Shown one piece after another: positions 1-9,158 of a DNA stretch of 64,000 nucleotides. The notes under the pieces were generated by a model. That model saw nothing but the letters and a program-made list of their open reading frames with translations. It did no database searches and had not been told where the DNA came from. Position numbers and translations under genes: made by a program. Position 1 is the stretch's first letter. Each line of letters starts with the position of its first letter. The stretch comes from Hamiltosporidium tvaerminnensis (lineage: Eukaryota > Microsporidia > Dubosqiidae), in contig CM061248.1 of the NCBI GenBank assembly GCA_022605425.2, forward strand, positions 310,001-374,000, read 5' to 3'.

Positions 1-1110
1 ACTGACTTTCTTATTGATCGCTTCATGTATTGTTTGATTTTTCATTTTTATGTTGAAAAGATATCTATCTCTTCTTGCGAGAATAAAATTGGACATTGTA
101 ATGCGTCATAAGAGCGATAAGTTTCGAACACTCGCCAAACATTACCGTCTCTTCGAAAGAAAACTATATCTCGAACGTTAAATTCAGTTCCAATGATAAC
201 AATTACTACTTCATTAATTTTTTGATCGTTGTTTTTCTTTCGGGTTTGCCGGCTGGTGTTAGTCTGCTCTAATAAACCATAACTGTCAGCTGGCATTCGT
301 TCAATATTTGTCTTAAACAGAACGACTAGATAGTTGTGTGGATCAAATAAAATTTATAATGCAGCAATAATCTATCAATAAGTGTTAGTATTTATCCGAC
401 AACGTATATCCATTTCTTTATCACTGGTTCCCATAGAATAAATTTGAAGGAATTTATGATCTGAATTTAATATTGATAGTAATAATCCAGCTCAATGATA
501 TATTCGTCCTGGACTTTGTACGTAACAAATAATTTTAACGTATAATTAAAGTTGCACTCAAATGATGATATTTGAAAACTTAAAAATGCATAAATATATT
601 TGCCAAGAAATGTTTCGATTGTATTGTATCGCATGACAAATCAGTGGATGATGGTTCCGGTTAAGAATTTAATTCCGGTAATTTTACTTTTCACCTGCAC
701 AGCACATTCCTGGGTTTCGGTCAAAATTTCAGTGCAAAATTAAACGCACAAACATTTTAATTTTTCTAAAAAAGACATAACCATAAAGACCGTAATTATA
801 ATTAGCCTAATATTGAACGAAGAAAAATTTATTTTAGCGTATAATGTTCTTCTAATTCAAATGTTGCGTTCTCGATTGGTTCTCAGTCTTGCTTTTCGTC
901 GTTATTTTGTTTCATTAGAACGAGAGTGTGCAGTATATAATTGACCGAGAGCTGATCTTAATTTTCGAGACTCTTCTGTTTTATTAGAGCGGGGTTATGT
1001 ATTTAGTAATCAAGTTTTATCCAATTTTTGTTCCCTTTGTTCTTCTGTTTTAATTGAACGGACATGTGCAGATACTTTTAGAATGGCGCACAATCTTCGG
1101 TTTCATTTCT
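1..1110 (-). pseudogene. Helitron rolling-circle transposon protein, N-terminal part, decayed and cut by the window edge
   Basis: Read on the - strand. The best-preserved part is about 296-48, which carries RDIVFFRRDGNVWRVFETYR followed by SYDALQCPILF, the hallmark of the Helitron_like_N domain that precedes the Rep nuclease. After a frameshift near position 65 the match resumes as FNIK and then NKKVS, running off the window at position 1. Upstream, about 1105-830, short charged segments (KTEEQREQK, NKTEESRKLRSA, NETK) match the repeated R/E-rich N-terminal region of Helitron proteins. Stops and frameshifts occur throughout, so it is dead. The Rep HUH and helicase domains would lie before position 1. 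Helitron identity is from recognised family motifs; the 5' limit is approximate. Confidence 0.75.
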
Positions 1111-1124
1111 TTTTCCCCCAATTA

Positions 1125-1380
1125 CTCACCGTGTCGGGTGCAGAATTGGCTTGGAGTATTCTCTGCTTATCGTAAGAGGCGACTAAAAGGAACTGGTCCT
1201 CTATGTTGGGGTTGGGCGTAGGGCTTAAAATCACCCTTTAAAACCACCTTATTACGAAACCCGAAAAGGTAAACAAATCCTATAAATAAAAGACCAACGG
1301 GTGGAATTACTGAGGGAGGCTAAGGCTCTTGTAGGACTTTAGTACCGAGGATAAATAAATAAAATAAAAGTTGTTTCTCA
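1125..1380 (+). mobile_element. Non-LTR retrotransposon-like untranslated segment with A-rich tail
   Basis: An island of higher GC than its surroundings. It contains CTTATCGTAAGAGGCGACTA, then a stretch with GGGGTTGGGCGTAGGGCTTA, and ends in an AATA/AAATA-rich tail at about 1355-1378. From memory, similar strings occur in untranslated regions of non-LTR retroelements of arthropods and other invertebrates, and the A-rich repeat tail fits a 3' end. No reading frame is visible. It could also be part of the neighbouring Helitron's captured DNA. The family is not determined. Confidence 0.4.
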
Positions 1381-1555
1381 AGCCTATAACAACATTTTCT
1401 TTCTTTCTACCTTTATAGATCAAGAATGTTTTTCCGTTTTTTAGGCATAACTTCTTTAGTCACAACTTCCTATCTATTATTTTTAAAAAAAGTAGAAAAG
1501 GATAGATTGAAGGTAAAAACCAAATAAAAGCTATAAATAAAAATTATAAATACTA

Positions 1556-1776
1556 ACACTCTTTTAATCGATAAGCACTTTAATAACACCTCTTTAAACT
1601 AGTAACACTTATTTTAATAGCATTCTTTAAATACTTCAATTCTGATTTAATCCTTTGCATACATCGCTATATATTAATATTATTTGGAATCACCTCCTTT
1701 TATTAGCGTCTTTAAAAGAAATCTAGTAATAAGCACTTTTCTCAATTTACCTAATTATAGAAACTATACCCCTTTA
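1556..1776 (+). promoter_or_regulatory. Degenerate AACACC/ACCCCTTTA motif cluster upstream of STE24
   Basis: Contains degenerate copies of the motif that recurs upstream of other genes in the window: a copy reading TAATAACACCTCTTTAA near 1580 and TATACCCCTTTATTTA near 1765. The orientation is the same as in the YKT6 upstream region, sense to the downstream gene. It is 400-600 bases before the STE24 ATG, so its role is uncertain. Confidence 0.2.
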
Positions 1777-1784
1777 TTTAAAAA

Positions 1785-1985
1785 AAATATTTCCTTTTTT
1801 GAAAATATATTTTTTTTTGAACATATATTCCGTTTTTGAAAATATATTTTTTTTTGAACATATCATCCTTTTTTGAAAATATATTTTTTTTTGAACATAT
1901 ATTCCGTTTTTGAAAATATATTTTTTTTTGAACATATATTCCCTTTTTGAAAATATATTTTTTTTTGAAAATATCATCCCTTTTT
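1785..1985. repeat. 37-bp minisatellite, about 5 copies
   Basis: The unit starts with GAAAATATATTTTTTTTTGA and ends with an ACATAT(A/C)ATTCC-like segment. GAAAATATAT begins at 1801, 1838, 1875, 1912 and 1949, an exact 37-bp period. The - strand is open for 67 codons (lysine-rich), but this is a by-product of the repeat and not a gene. Confidence 0.9.
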
Positions 1986-2176
1986 TTTGTAAAAAAATTT
2001 CTTTATTTACTGTTTAAGACACACATAATATACATTTTTATCTATAAAAAACAATATTTTTCAGTTATCACATGATAATTTCCAAGGAACAAATTAAAAT
2101 GCATTTAAACAATATTATATAAAAATCTGACAAAAATAGAAAAATTATGATATAATCATCGAAAATTAATACAAAA

Positions 2177-3484
2177 ATGGAAATTGCAAAAATCTTGTTT
2201 GAAAAAAATATAAAAGGGAGTTTTTTTTCTAAAGATATGAAATATTCAAAGGTAAGGATATTTTATTTTCTGTGCATATTTTTTGCTATTTCAGTTGTTT
2301 CTTATGAAATAATATTCATGAAAAAATATATAAATGATCTTTCTAATTCAACTGAAATATTCCAGGAATCGAAAATTCTAACACAATTATATGATTCAGT
2401 AAAAGATATCGTAAAAATCGAACAAACAAATATAACAGAAAAATATATAGCGCGTTTATGGTTACAAATATACGAAATATTAACATGTTTAGTGATTTCA
2501 CTCATATTTATTTCAAAAAAAGCACGAAAAATTATATTTAAAAAGTTAAATGAAAGCAATACAACCGAAATATCATTTCTAACTTTGAAAAAATCTGAAA
2601 TATTGTATTTTACACTTTTCGTAATTCTCATTTTCATCTCTACAATTATTAAATACTTACTCTTTGGTTGTAGAATAGGATTCGATGCTTTTGATTTTCG
2701 ATCTCGAATCAAGCAAGATATACCAATAATTGTTATTATACCCTACTCTAGTTTGTTTTTAGCATCATTGTTTCTTAAATTCTGGAAAAGAAAATATCTT
2801 TACATTTTGATAATAGGATTGATTATATATACACCTATCGTTAGAAATTTTAAAAAAATGGGAGATCCTACAATCGCAGGATACGAGAGAATAGACCCAA
2901 CAACACTAGACATTCAAATACAAGAAGCAATAACCAAATGCGAATTAGGAAATGATATTTTTGTAAAGAAAACCGGTAGTTTTTTTACGAATGCTTTCTT
3001 TGCAATAAATTTCGTTACAAAACATATAATATTAGACGGTGGAATTTTTAAATACAAATATGCTATAGAAGGTATAATATCTCACGAACTTGGACATGCC
3101 ATGGAAGCACGATTCATCCTATTTGCAACTCTTACACTACAAATTCTCACCTTTGTTTCTATTTTGTTTATTATCGATTGTTTGGTTTCGAAATATTTTG
3201 TAGACGAAAATGTTTCTAGGGATTGTTCGAGTATAATCCTTTATCTTTTCTTTTTAAGCTATTTCAAAGTCTGTTCAAAACCTATGGATAATATTTTGTC
3301 ACAAATATTCGAATTCAGAGCAGATTCTTTTGCTAAATCGCTCTCTCAGCATATTCCTCTGGCTCATTCTCTTTTCTTTATCTCGTTTAACAAAGCGCCT
3401 TTTGTATCAAGCAAACTGTACAGTACTTTGCTTTACACACATCCAAGTACTTATGACAGACTAAAAAAATTAGATTTAAAATAA
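2177..3484 (+). CDS. STE24: CAAX prenyl protease 1 (STE24, family M48A)
   Basis: 435 residues, close to the size of fungal Ste24 (about 450). It is a zinc metalloprotease of the ER/nuclear membrane that removes the last three residues of farnesylated CaaX proteins. What is seen: several hydrophobic membrane segments in the first 230 residues; the zinc motif HELGH at residues 303-307 within ISHELGHAMEA; the third zinc ligand in EFRAD (Glu379); and the C-terminal THPSTYDRLKKL block typical of the family. The start is the first ATG after stops. No CCC triplet sits just before it, unlike several other genes here. It stands alone on the + strand between a minisatellite and a decayed retroelement. 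YKT6 at 22.5 kb ends in a CaaX box and is a possible substrate (inference). Confidence 0.9.
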   Translation: MEIAKILFEKNIKGSFFSKDMKYSKVRIFYFLCIFFAISVVSYEIIFMKKYINDLSNSTEIFQESKILTQLYDSVKDIVKIEQTNITEKYIARLWLQIYEILTCLVISLIFISKKARKIIFKKLNESNTTEISFLTLKKSEILYFTLFVILIFISTIIKYLLFGCRIGFDAFDFRSRIKQDIPIIVIIPYSSLFLASLFLKFWKRKYLYILIIGLIIYTPIVRNFKKMGDPTIAGYERIDPTTLDIQIQEAITKCELGNDIFVKKTGSFFTNAFFAINFVTKHIILDGGIFKYKYAIEGIISHELGHAMEARFILFATLTLQILTFVSILFIIDCLVSKYFVDENVSRDCSSIILYLFFLSYFKVCSKPMDNILSQIFEFRADSFAKSLSQHIPLAHSLFFISFNKAPFVSSKLYSTLLYTHPSTYDRLKKLDLK

Positions 3485-3589
3485 AAAAAATAAAGTTTTA
3501 CTCTTTCTATTTATAAAGTATTTATTTAAAATTATATTTTACAAAAAAAACTTGTATTTAAAAATTAAATTCTAACGGTTTCTTAAAGT

Positions 3590-4700
3590 TAAGTTATTTA
3601 TACGCACAGTTTTGGTAAGGAACAAAATTCTATCAAAAAAAATTGTAAAGAACTGATTTCCCTGGCTAGATCTGAATATAGAAGAAGCCTTCATAGTATT
3701 AATTTGAAAATCGAAGATATGATTTTGCAACATTTGAATTGTCTGAAAAGAAAAAGCGAAATTCAAACTCATAAAAATGCCATTCTAACAGTTGAGAATA
3801 ATAGGAAACCCATATCTTACGTATTTGAAAGCTTTTTACATGAAAAATTTAAACAGAATATTAATTCGTGAAAATTCAAAAAAAAACGTTAAACTGCAAA
3901 TTTCTATAACAAAATTTAAAATATAAAAATTCCTTCAAAGTTATACAATACAAGAAATTATAAGTTTTGCCGTAGATAAGCCATCTGCATGACACAAGAG
4001 AGCAACTATGAAATCATATAACGAAGCGGTTTTTTTTAAAAATAGAAAAGCATTTCGCAAAACAGAATGAAGATCTAAAAGATGAAAAAACGACAAAAAT
4101 CGGTGTCAAATGAAAACAAAATATGGAAATATATCCACGCATGACTGTATCAAGCACATTGGTAAATAAAATTCATCCATTTTCTTTATAAATATAATTT
4201 CAAGTCTTTAACACAATTAAGTGTCTCGTTATTCAAGAATCAGTAAAAATGATGGTCCGAAAAAAGGAGTAAGCGTTAAGTTAAAGTTTTAATTCTAAAT
4301 TCTAAGATATTTAGACGAATTTTTAATTTGGTTTATAGATTCGATGAGAGTACGTTAATATAGATATGAATTACTTCACTGAATAATTTTCCGATTTTTG
4401 AAAATAAATAACTCAAATAGTAATACTTTATCCAACATAAGAAGTCCACTTAATGAAAAGCACGTCCATATTTTTGTCCGTTGTAAATCTATGATAGTAT
4501 TGCAATTACACATAAAAAAATAATATTTGAGACACTATGAATACCAATAAGTACAGACACACAAATTTGGTCAGTATTGCACATAAATAGACCAAAAACA
4601 CTTCTTTTGACTGACATAGAGATATGAGTCAAGACAGAATATGATTTGAGCTATAAAAAAGTAGCACCGGATTTCATAAAAAAATCTAAAAGCACCAAGA
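3590..4700 (+). pseudogene. Decayed R2-like non-LTR retroelement fragment (C-terminal half)
   Basis: Pieces in shifting frames match the intact element at 17.5-19.8 kb. RTVLVRNKI (about 3605) corresponds to RAVLVKNKI. RRSLHSINLKIEDMILQHLN (about 3680-3740) corresponds to the GRGLHSVELRSEHLLLQILD region. The DNA around 3935-3965 (TTCAAAGTTATACAATACAA) matches the linker before the zinc finger, and the segment near 3985-4030 aligns with the block ending RPRNEAVF. Stops and frameshifts are frequent. The 3' limit is not sharp; weak similarity persists to about 4650. It is an old copy of the same family. Confidence 0.65.
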
Positions 4701-4887
4701 ACTCATGGTTTTATAATATATTGTTATTAATATAAAAAAATATGAAAACCAACCAAATGCCAAATTTTCTAATCTTCAAAGTTACAAAAAACCAAAAACG
4801 ATGAACCAAAATATAAAAAAAAAATAAAAATAAACAGAGAAAGAATAAAATTAAGAAAAACTCAAATCATAAATAAAAAAGCTCAAC

Positions 4888-5665
4888 ATTTATTGTCGTA
4901 ATCCTAACCGTCTTTTTTGTTATAGAGATTTTTTTAAAAAAAATGATGAAAAAAATCATTAAAACTTTCTTATATTGTACAAATACATATCTTAAGGCTG
5001 TATTTTTCTGTTTATCTTCCTCTTCTGTTGTTCTTTACATTTTTCTTTAAATTTTCTTATTTGATTTTTATATTTGAACAACATTTTTTTAGAAGAAAAG
5101 AAGCAAAAAAAGTATGACATCAACTATAAAAGATAGTTTGCATCTATGATAATCATTTGAGCAAATATGTTGTGTATTTCAATTTATCTTTATATCTATG
5201 ATTTATTTTTCTTTAATTAGAATTTACGACCTTTTATTCCAAAGCAAAATTATTTATAAAAAATAAGACGAAAGAGCAAATAATTAGCTTTTTAAAAGTA
5301 GAAAATACCTAAGAAACATATAAAAAAAATATTTAAAAGTATAAGTGACGAAGAAAAGACATATGAAGCGTTTTAAGAAGAAAATATTTTTAACATTCTT
5401 GAAATTCACGATAAAAACATTGAGACAATGAAAAACAGTATTATTGATTTAAAAACGGTTTTTAACGGAAGAATTAAAAGAAATAATTTATTTATTGAAT
5501 TTATTTTATTTTTGCTTTTAAATTTTAAACTTTCTTTGAAACTTTTCTACTTCGAACATCTTGCAAGCAATTTGATTAAAAAGAAATAAATAATTTTTTT
5601 TTATCAAACCTCTATTTTAATGGTTCTCCTTCGATGAAAAAAAATCATTATAAATAAAAAAGATC
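4888..5665 (+). repeat. Left arm of a long inverted repeat (partner at 62690-63567)
   Basis: The + strand here is nearly identical to the reverse complement of 62690-63567 over roughly 770 bases, from TTATTGTCGTAATCCTAA at the outer end to GGTTCTCCTTCGATGAAAAA at the inner end. Only scattered substitutions and small indels are seen, plus one tandem duplication of about 90 bases present only in the right arm. It flows into a TTATAAATAAA tandem tract. It may be a dispersed element, a recent segmental duplication or an assembly duplication. It contains a conserved 53-codon ORF. Confidence 0.9.
5428..5589 (+). CDS. Possible small membrane-anchored protein in the inverted-repeat arm (53 aa)
   Basis: ATG to TAA, 53 codons: a polar, helix-like start (MKNSIIDLKTVFNGR) and a hydrophobic segment around residues 21-33. 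The frame stays open 14 codons upstream of the ATG to a TAA at 5383-5385; beyond that TAA a similar charged stretch continues, so this could be the tail of a broken longer gene. The right-arm copy (62860-63021, - strand) has the same frame. The single difference I see within the ORF is synonymous (ACG versus ACA, Thr), which is weak evidence of coding constraint or simply of recent duplication. Not recognised. No CCC start signal. Confidence 0.25.
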   Translation: MKNSIIDLKTVFNGRIKRNNLFIEFILFLLLNFKLSLKLFYFEHLASNLIKKK

Positions 5666-5860
5666 GTTATAAATAAAAAAAATCATTATAAATAAATGGG
5701 ACCATTATAAATAAAGAAAATCCTTATAAATAAATGGGGCCGTTATAAATAAAAAAGATCGTTATAAATAAATGGGACTATTATAAATAAAGAAAATCAT
5801 TATAAATAAAAGAGATCGTTATAAATAAAAGAGACCGATATAAATAAATGGGACCGAAAG
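5637..5860. repeat. Tandem tract of short TTATAAATAAA-containing units
   Basis: Irregular units of about 16-20 bases, each containing ATTATAAATAAA followed by variants such as TGGGACC, AAGATCG or GAAAATC. It abuts the inverted-repeat left arm, and the same AATAAAAGAGACCGAT string reappears (reverse complement) at the inner edge of the right arm, so it probably belongs to the same element. Confidence 0.85.
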
Positions 5861-6427
5861 TATTACACAATAAATAAAATATATTTTTCATCTAAAATCT
5901 ATTTTCCCAATAAAAATACTTTTCTTTTCAAATCAACATTTCGATTTTAAATAATACTTTTAACTAAAAAAATATTTAATCTTTTATAGAAATATTTTAC
6001 ATTATTCTTTACTTAAAAATCACCTTTATGACCTAAAAATATGTACGAACCAACAAAATTGAAATCCTTAAAAAATAATTCTTAATCTGTAAGAAATAAA
6101 AAATATTTGTTTGTCTGTAAGAAATAAGAATCTTAGAGAAGTAAAAAATAAGAATCTTAGAAAAAAAATAATTGAATAAAAATCTGTAGAAAATAAGAAC
6201 TCAGAGAAGTAAGAAATAAGAATCTTGAGAAAAAAAATATATTTAATAAAAATCTGAATAGAAAATCTTAGAGAAGTAAGAAAGAAAAATCTTAGAGAAG
6301 TAAGAAAAAAAAATAGAAATAAATTCTGTAAAAATTTTAAGAGAAATAAAAGAAAATATATGTAAAATCACAAGAACAAACAAACTACAAAAATAAATAC
6401 AAATAAAAAAATTAGAAATTAAACTCT
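5861..6427. repeat. AT-rich spacer with AGAGAAGTAAGAAATAAGAATCTT-like imperfect repeats
   Basis: Downstream (3') of HSP70. From about 6110 to 6330, imperfect copies of a unit built on GTAAGAAATAAGAATCTTAG alternate with AATAAAAATCTG segments. No gene is seen. This may simply be a simple-sequence expansion in the HSP70 3' flank. Confidence 0.6.
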
Positions 6428-8518
6428 TTAATCAACCTCCTCAACACTTGGACCAGTCTTATCTGCTGCTTCAGCTCCACCCATATCCATATCAGGACCT
6501 GGCTGTCCTCCCATTCCCATACCTGCTCCTCCCATCATAGCCTGTACTTCTTGTAACTTAGCATCAAATGTCTCTTTACTAGCATTGTCATTTGCACTAA
6601 GCCAATCCTCATAAGACTGTACTTTCTTAAGCATCTCTGCTTTCACACTCTCATCCATCTTACCTTCCTTAACAACATTCTTCATACTGTAAATAGCATG
6701 TTCTAAGTTATTCTTAGAATTCATTCTTTCCTTAAATTCTTTGTCAGAATCGTTATACTTCTTAGCTTCTTCTACCATTTTACTTACTTCTTCTTCAGAA
6801 AGTCTTCCTTTCATATTTGTAATTGTAAGAGAATTTGTCATATTGGTACTCTTTTCTACTGCTGTTACTTTAAATATACCATTAGCATCTACTTCACAGG
6901 TTACTTCTATCTGAGGAACACCTCTTGGAGCTGCTGGTATATCTGTAAGACTAAAAGTTCCTAATAAATGGTTATCTTTAACACACGACCTTTCTCCTTC
7001 AAAAATACTAATAGTAACACCTGGTTGGTTATCAGAGTAAGTTGTAAAAACTTGAGAAGTTTTATATGGAATTGTAGTCTTTCGAGGAATCAAAGGAGTA
7101 GCAACACCACCTGCTGTTTCAATAGAGATCGTAAGAGGAACAGTGTCTAATAAAAGAATGGATTCTTCAGCTTTTAAGGCTACATCATCAGCCAGCATAA
7201 CTGCGTGGTAAGCAGCACCTAAGGCTACTGCCTCATCTGGATGAACAGAGAAACAAAGTTTGGATTCTCCAAAGAAATCTGCCAACATCTGTTTAACCTT
7301 AGGGACTCTAGAAGAACCACCAACTAAAATGACTTTTCCAATTTGTTGTTTCTGTTCTTCAATAACCTTTGCAGTATCGTGTTTGACTTCCAATACACCT
7401 GTCCTTTCATCATAAAGTGCAGTTCCCTTTCCTAAGCCATAAAGACATCCCTTGACTCTTTCCATACATCTGACAAATCCTGGATAACAAAGATCTTCAA
7501 ATTTAGAACGAGTAACATCAAGAGTAAAGCAAATTTCTTCATAGAAAAATTCTATATCAATGGTGGCAGTGGTAGAGGAAGAAAGGGCTCTCTTGGCTTT
7601 TTCACAAGCAGCTCTCAATCTTCTCTTAGATTTATCAGTAATTTTTTTAACATCGACATTTGGATGTTTTCTAGTAAAACAAGACATTGCATAATCGAAG
7701 AGAGCATTGTCAAAGTCTACACCTCCAAGGAAGGTGTCACCATCAGTTGCTAATACTTCTGCCACACCACTTTCATTCTCACTGGCTGCATCGAATCTAA
7801 GAACTGAGACATCAAATGTACCACCACCTAAGTCAAATACAAGCACTGTCTCTTCTCCTTTAGAAACTTTATCTCCTTTAGATCTTCCATAACCATAGGC
7901 CATGGCAGCAGCTGTTGGTTCATTTAAAAGTCTCAATTTAGTAAATCCTGCTATTTCTGCTGCTACTTTGGTTTTATCTCTTTGGTTGTTGTTGAAATGA
8001 GCTGGCACTGTGATAACACCTGTGGTAATTTCATGTCCTAATTTTGCTTTGGCTGCTTCTTTCATGTATGTTAAAATATAAGAAGAAATTTCAATTGGAT
8101 CGTAATAACGGATTTGGTCACCGATCTTCATTTTAATTCTGATATTATCAACAACTGATTTGTCTAAGACGGTGTCGATTTCCATTTTTTTTTCTTTATC
8201 GTATCTGACAACTGTAAAAGGCCAATTTTTAATTGCTTTGGCAATTTTTGGATCATCGAAACCACGACCGATAAGTCTTTTGCAATCGTAAATGACACGT
8301 GAGGCTTGTAAATTCAATTTGTATTGGGCTGCTGTACCGATAAGTCTTCTATCATCGTCATCGAAGGCAACGACACTTGGTGTAATACGGGCACCGTCTG
8401 GGTTGGGGAATACTTCTAACTCACCGTTGACATATCCTGCAACACATGAATATGTTGTACCCAAATCAATACCAACTGCTCCTGAAGTTCTGACTTTCTG
8501 TTCGTTTGGTCCTGACAT
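6428..8518 (-). CDS. HSP70: Cytosolic heat-shock protein 70 (SSA-type chaperone)
   Basis: 696 residues, slightly longer than the usual 640-660. It is an ATP-dependent chaperone that binds unfolded segments together with J-proteins. What is seen: a nucleotide-binding domain over about residues 10-400, with IDLGTTYS (17-24), the [14 protein letters not shown] phosphate loop, the [11 protein letters not shown] block and [10 protein letters not shown]; a substrate-binding domain with [13 protein letters not shown]; a helical lid; a GM/GG-rich tail; and the terminal EEVD that marks cytosolic forms and docks TPR co-chaperones. The start Met is 16 residues before the first conserved Asp. On the coding strand, CCC lies 12 bases before the ATG (TTCCCTTGCATAAACC). 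The gene is transcribed toward the left. Its upstream DNA is the 73-bp TTAACACCCC minisatellite. Confidence 0.97.
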   Translation of the reverse strand: MSGPNEQKVRTSGAVGIDLGTTYSCVAGYVNGELEVFPNPDGARITPSVVAFDDDDRRLIGTAAQYKLNLQASRVIYDCKRLIGRGFDDPKIAKAIKNWPFTVVRYDKEKKMEIDTVLDKSVVDNIRIKMKIGDQIRYYDPIEISSYILTYMKEAAKAKLGHEITTGVITVPAHFNNNQRDKTKVAAEIAGFTKLRLLNEPTAAAMAYGYGRSKGDKVSKGEETVLVFDLGGGTFDVSVLRFDAASENESGVAEVLATDGDTFLGGVDFDNALFDYAMSCFTRKHPNVDVKKITDKSKRRLRAACEKAKRALSSSTTATIDIEFFYEEICFTLDVTRSKFEDLCYPGFVRCMERVKGCLYGLGKGTALYDERTGVLEVKHDTAKVIEEQKQQIGKVILVGGSSRVPKVKQMLADFFGESKLCFSVHPDEAVALGAAYHAVMLADDVALKAEESILLLDTVPLTISIETAGGVATPLIPRKTTIPYKTSQVFTTYSDNQPGVTISIFEGERSCVKDNHLLGTFSLTDIPAAPRGVPQIEVTCEVDANGIFKVTAVEKSTNMTNSLTITNMKGRLSEEEVSKMVEEAKKYNDSDKEFKERMNSKNNLEHAIYSMKNVVKEGKMDESVKAEMLKKVQSYEDWLSANDNASKETFDAKLQEVQAMMGGAGMGMGGQPGPDMDMGGAEAADKTGPSVEEVD

Positions 8519-8545
8519 GGTTTATGCAAGGGAAAAATTTATTTA
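8519..8545 (-). promoter_or_regulatory. CCC start-proximal signal of HSP70
   Basis: Reading the coding strand, TTTTTCCCTTGCATAAACC directly precedes the ATG. A CCC triplet within about 15 bases of the start is a described microsporidian feature. This site helps fix the HSP70 start. Confidence 0.5.
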
Positions 8546-8635
8546 TAGTTTTAAAATTTCTAGAAATTTTTTTTTTAAATTTTTTTTTTCTAGAAAAAAT
8601 AAAAAAAAAGCAGTTATTGATTAAAATAATATATG

Positions 8636-8990
8636 TGGTTAAAGGGGTGTTAATGACGTGAGTGTTTTATGTTAGTTAAAGGGGTTTTAAAAGTATGTTT
8701 TTTTTATATGTTTAAAGGGGTGTTAATGCTGTGAGTGTTTTATGTTATTTAAAGGGGTTTTAAAAGTATGTTTTCATTATATGTTTAAAGGGGTGTTAAT
8801 GCTATGGAATATTTTATGTTATTTAAAGGGGTTTTAAAAGTATGTTTTTGTTTTTATTACAAAGGGGTGTTAATGCAGTGTGTGTTTTATGTTATTTAAA
8901 GGGGTTTAAAAATTATGTTTTGTTTAATGTTTAAAGGGGTGTTATTTATTATAGATTTTAATTAGTTTTAAAGGTGTTAACGTTACAGTT
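8636..8990 (-). repeat. 73-bp minisatellite carrying TTAACACCCC motifs upstream of HSP70
   Basis: AAAGGGGTGTTAAT begins at 8641, 8714, 8787 and 8861, and a copy truncated after GGGGTGTTA begins at 8933, giving a period of 72-74. Each unit also holds a second AAAGGGGTTTTAAAA. On the HSP70 coding strand these read TTAACACCCCTTT and TTTTAAAACCCCTTT. The same motif in the same orientation relative to the gene precedes YKT6. The array could therefore act as a multiplied promoter element for HSP70, or for the divergent RRB1 gene (inference). Confidence 0.85.
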
Positions 8991-9151
8991 AGAACCGTTT
9001 TTTTTATTAATAGATGTTTCTTTCAACGATATTCAAATATCTGGATTCCAAATAAAAAGCAACTGAAAGACACAAGCTTTCTACTTTTTTGAACACATTA
9101 TTTGAATAAAAATTTTACCAGAGACTTTTAAATACACAATAATAAGTAAAA

Positions 9152-9155
9152 CCCC
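9152..9155 (+). promoter_or_regulatory. CCCC start-proximal signal of RRB1
   Basis: AAAACCCCGAA immediately precedes the ATG at 9159, placing CCCC at -7 to -4. It supports this ATG as the true start. Confidence 0.55.
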
Positions 9156-9158
9156 GAA

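Noticed and set aside
1774-1977. 67-codon Lys/Phe-rich ORF on the - strand
   Set aside because: It is entirely the 37-bp minisatellite read as protein; no independent coding signal.
6968-8624. Three + strand ORFs over HSP70
   Set aside because: Shadows of the HSP70 coding sequence; no motifs of their own.
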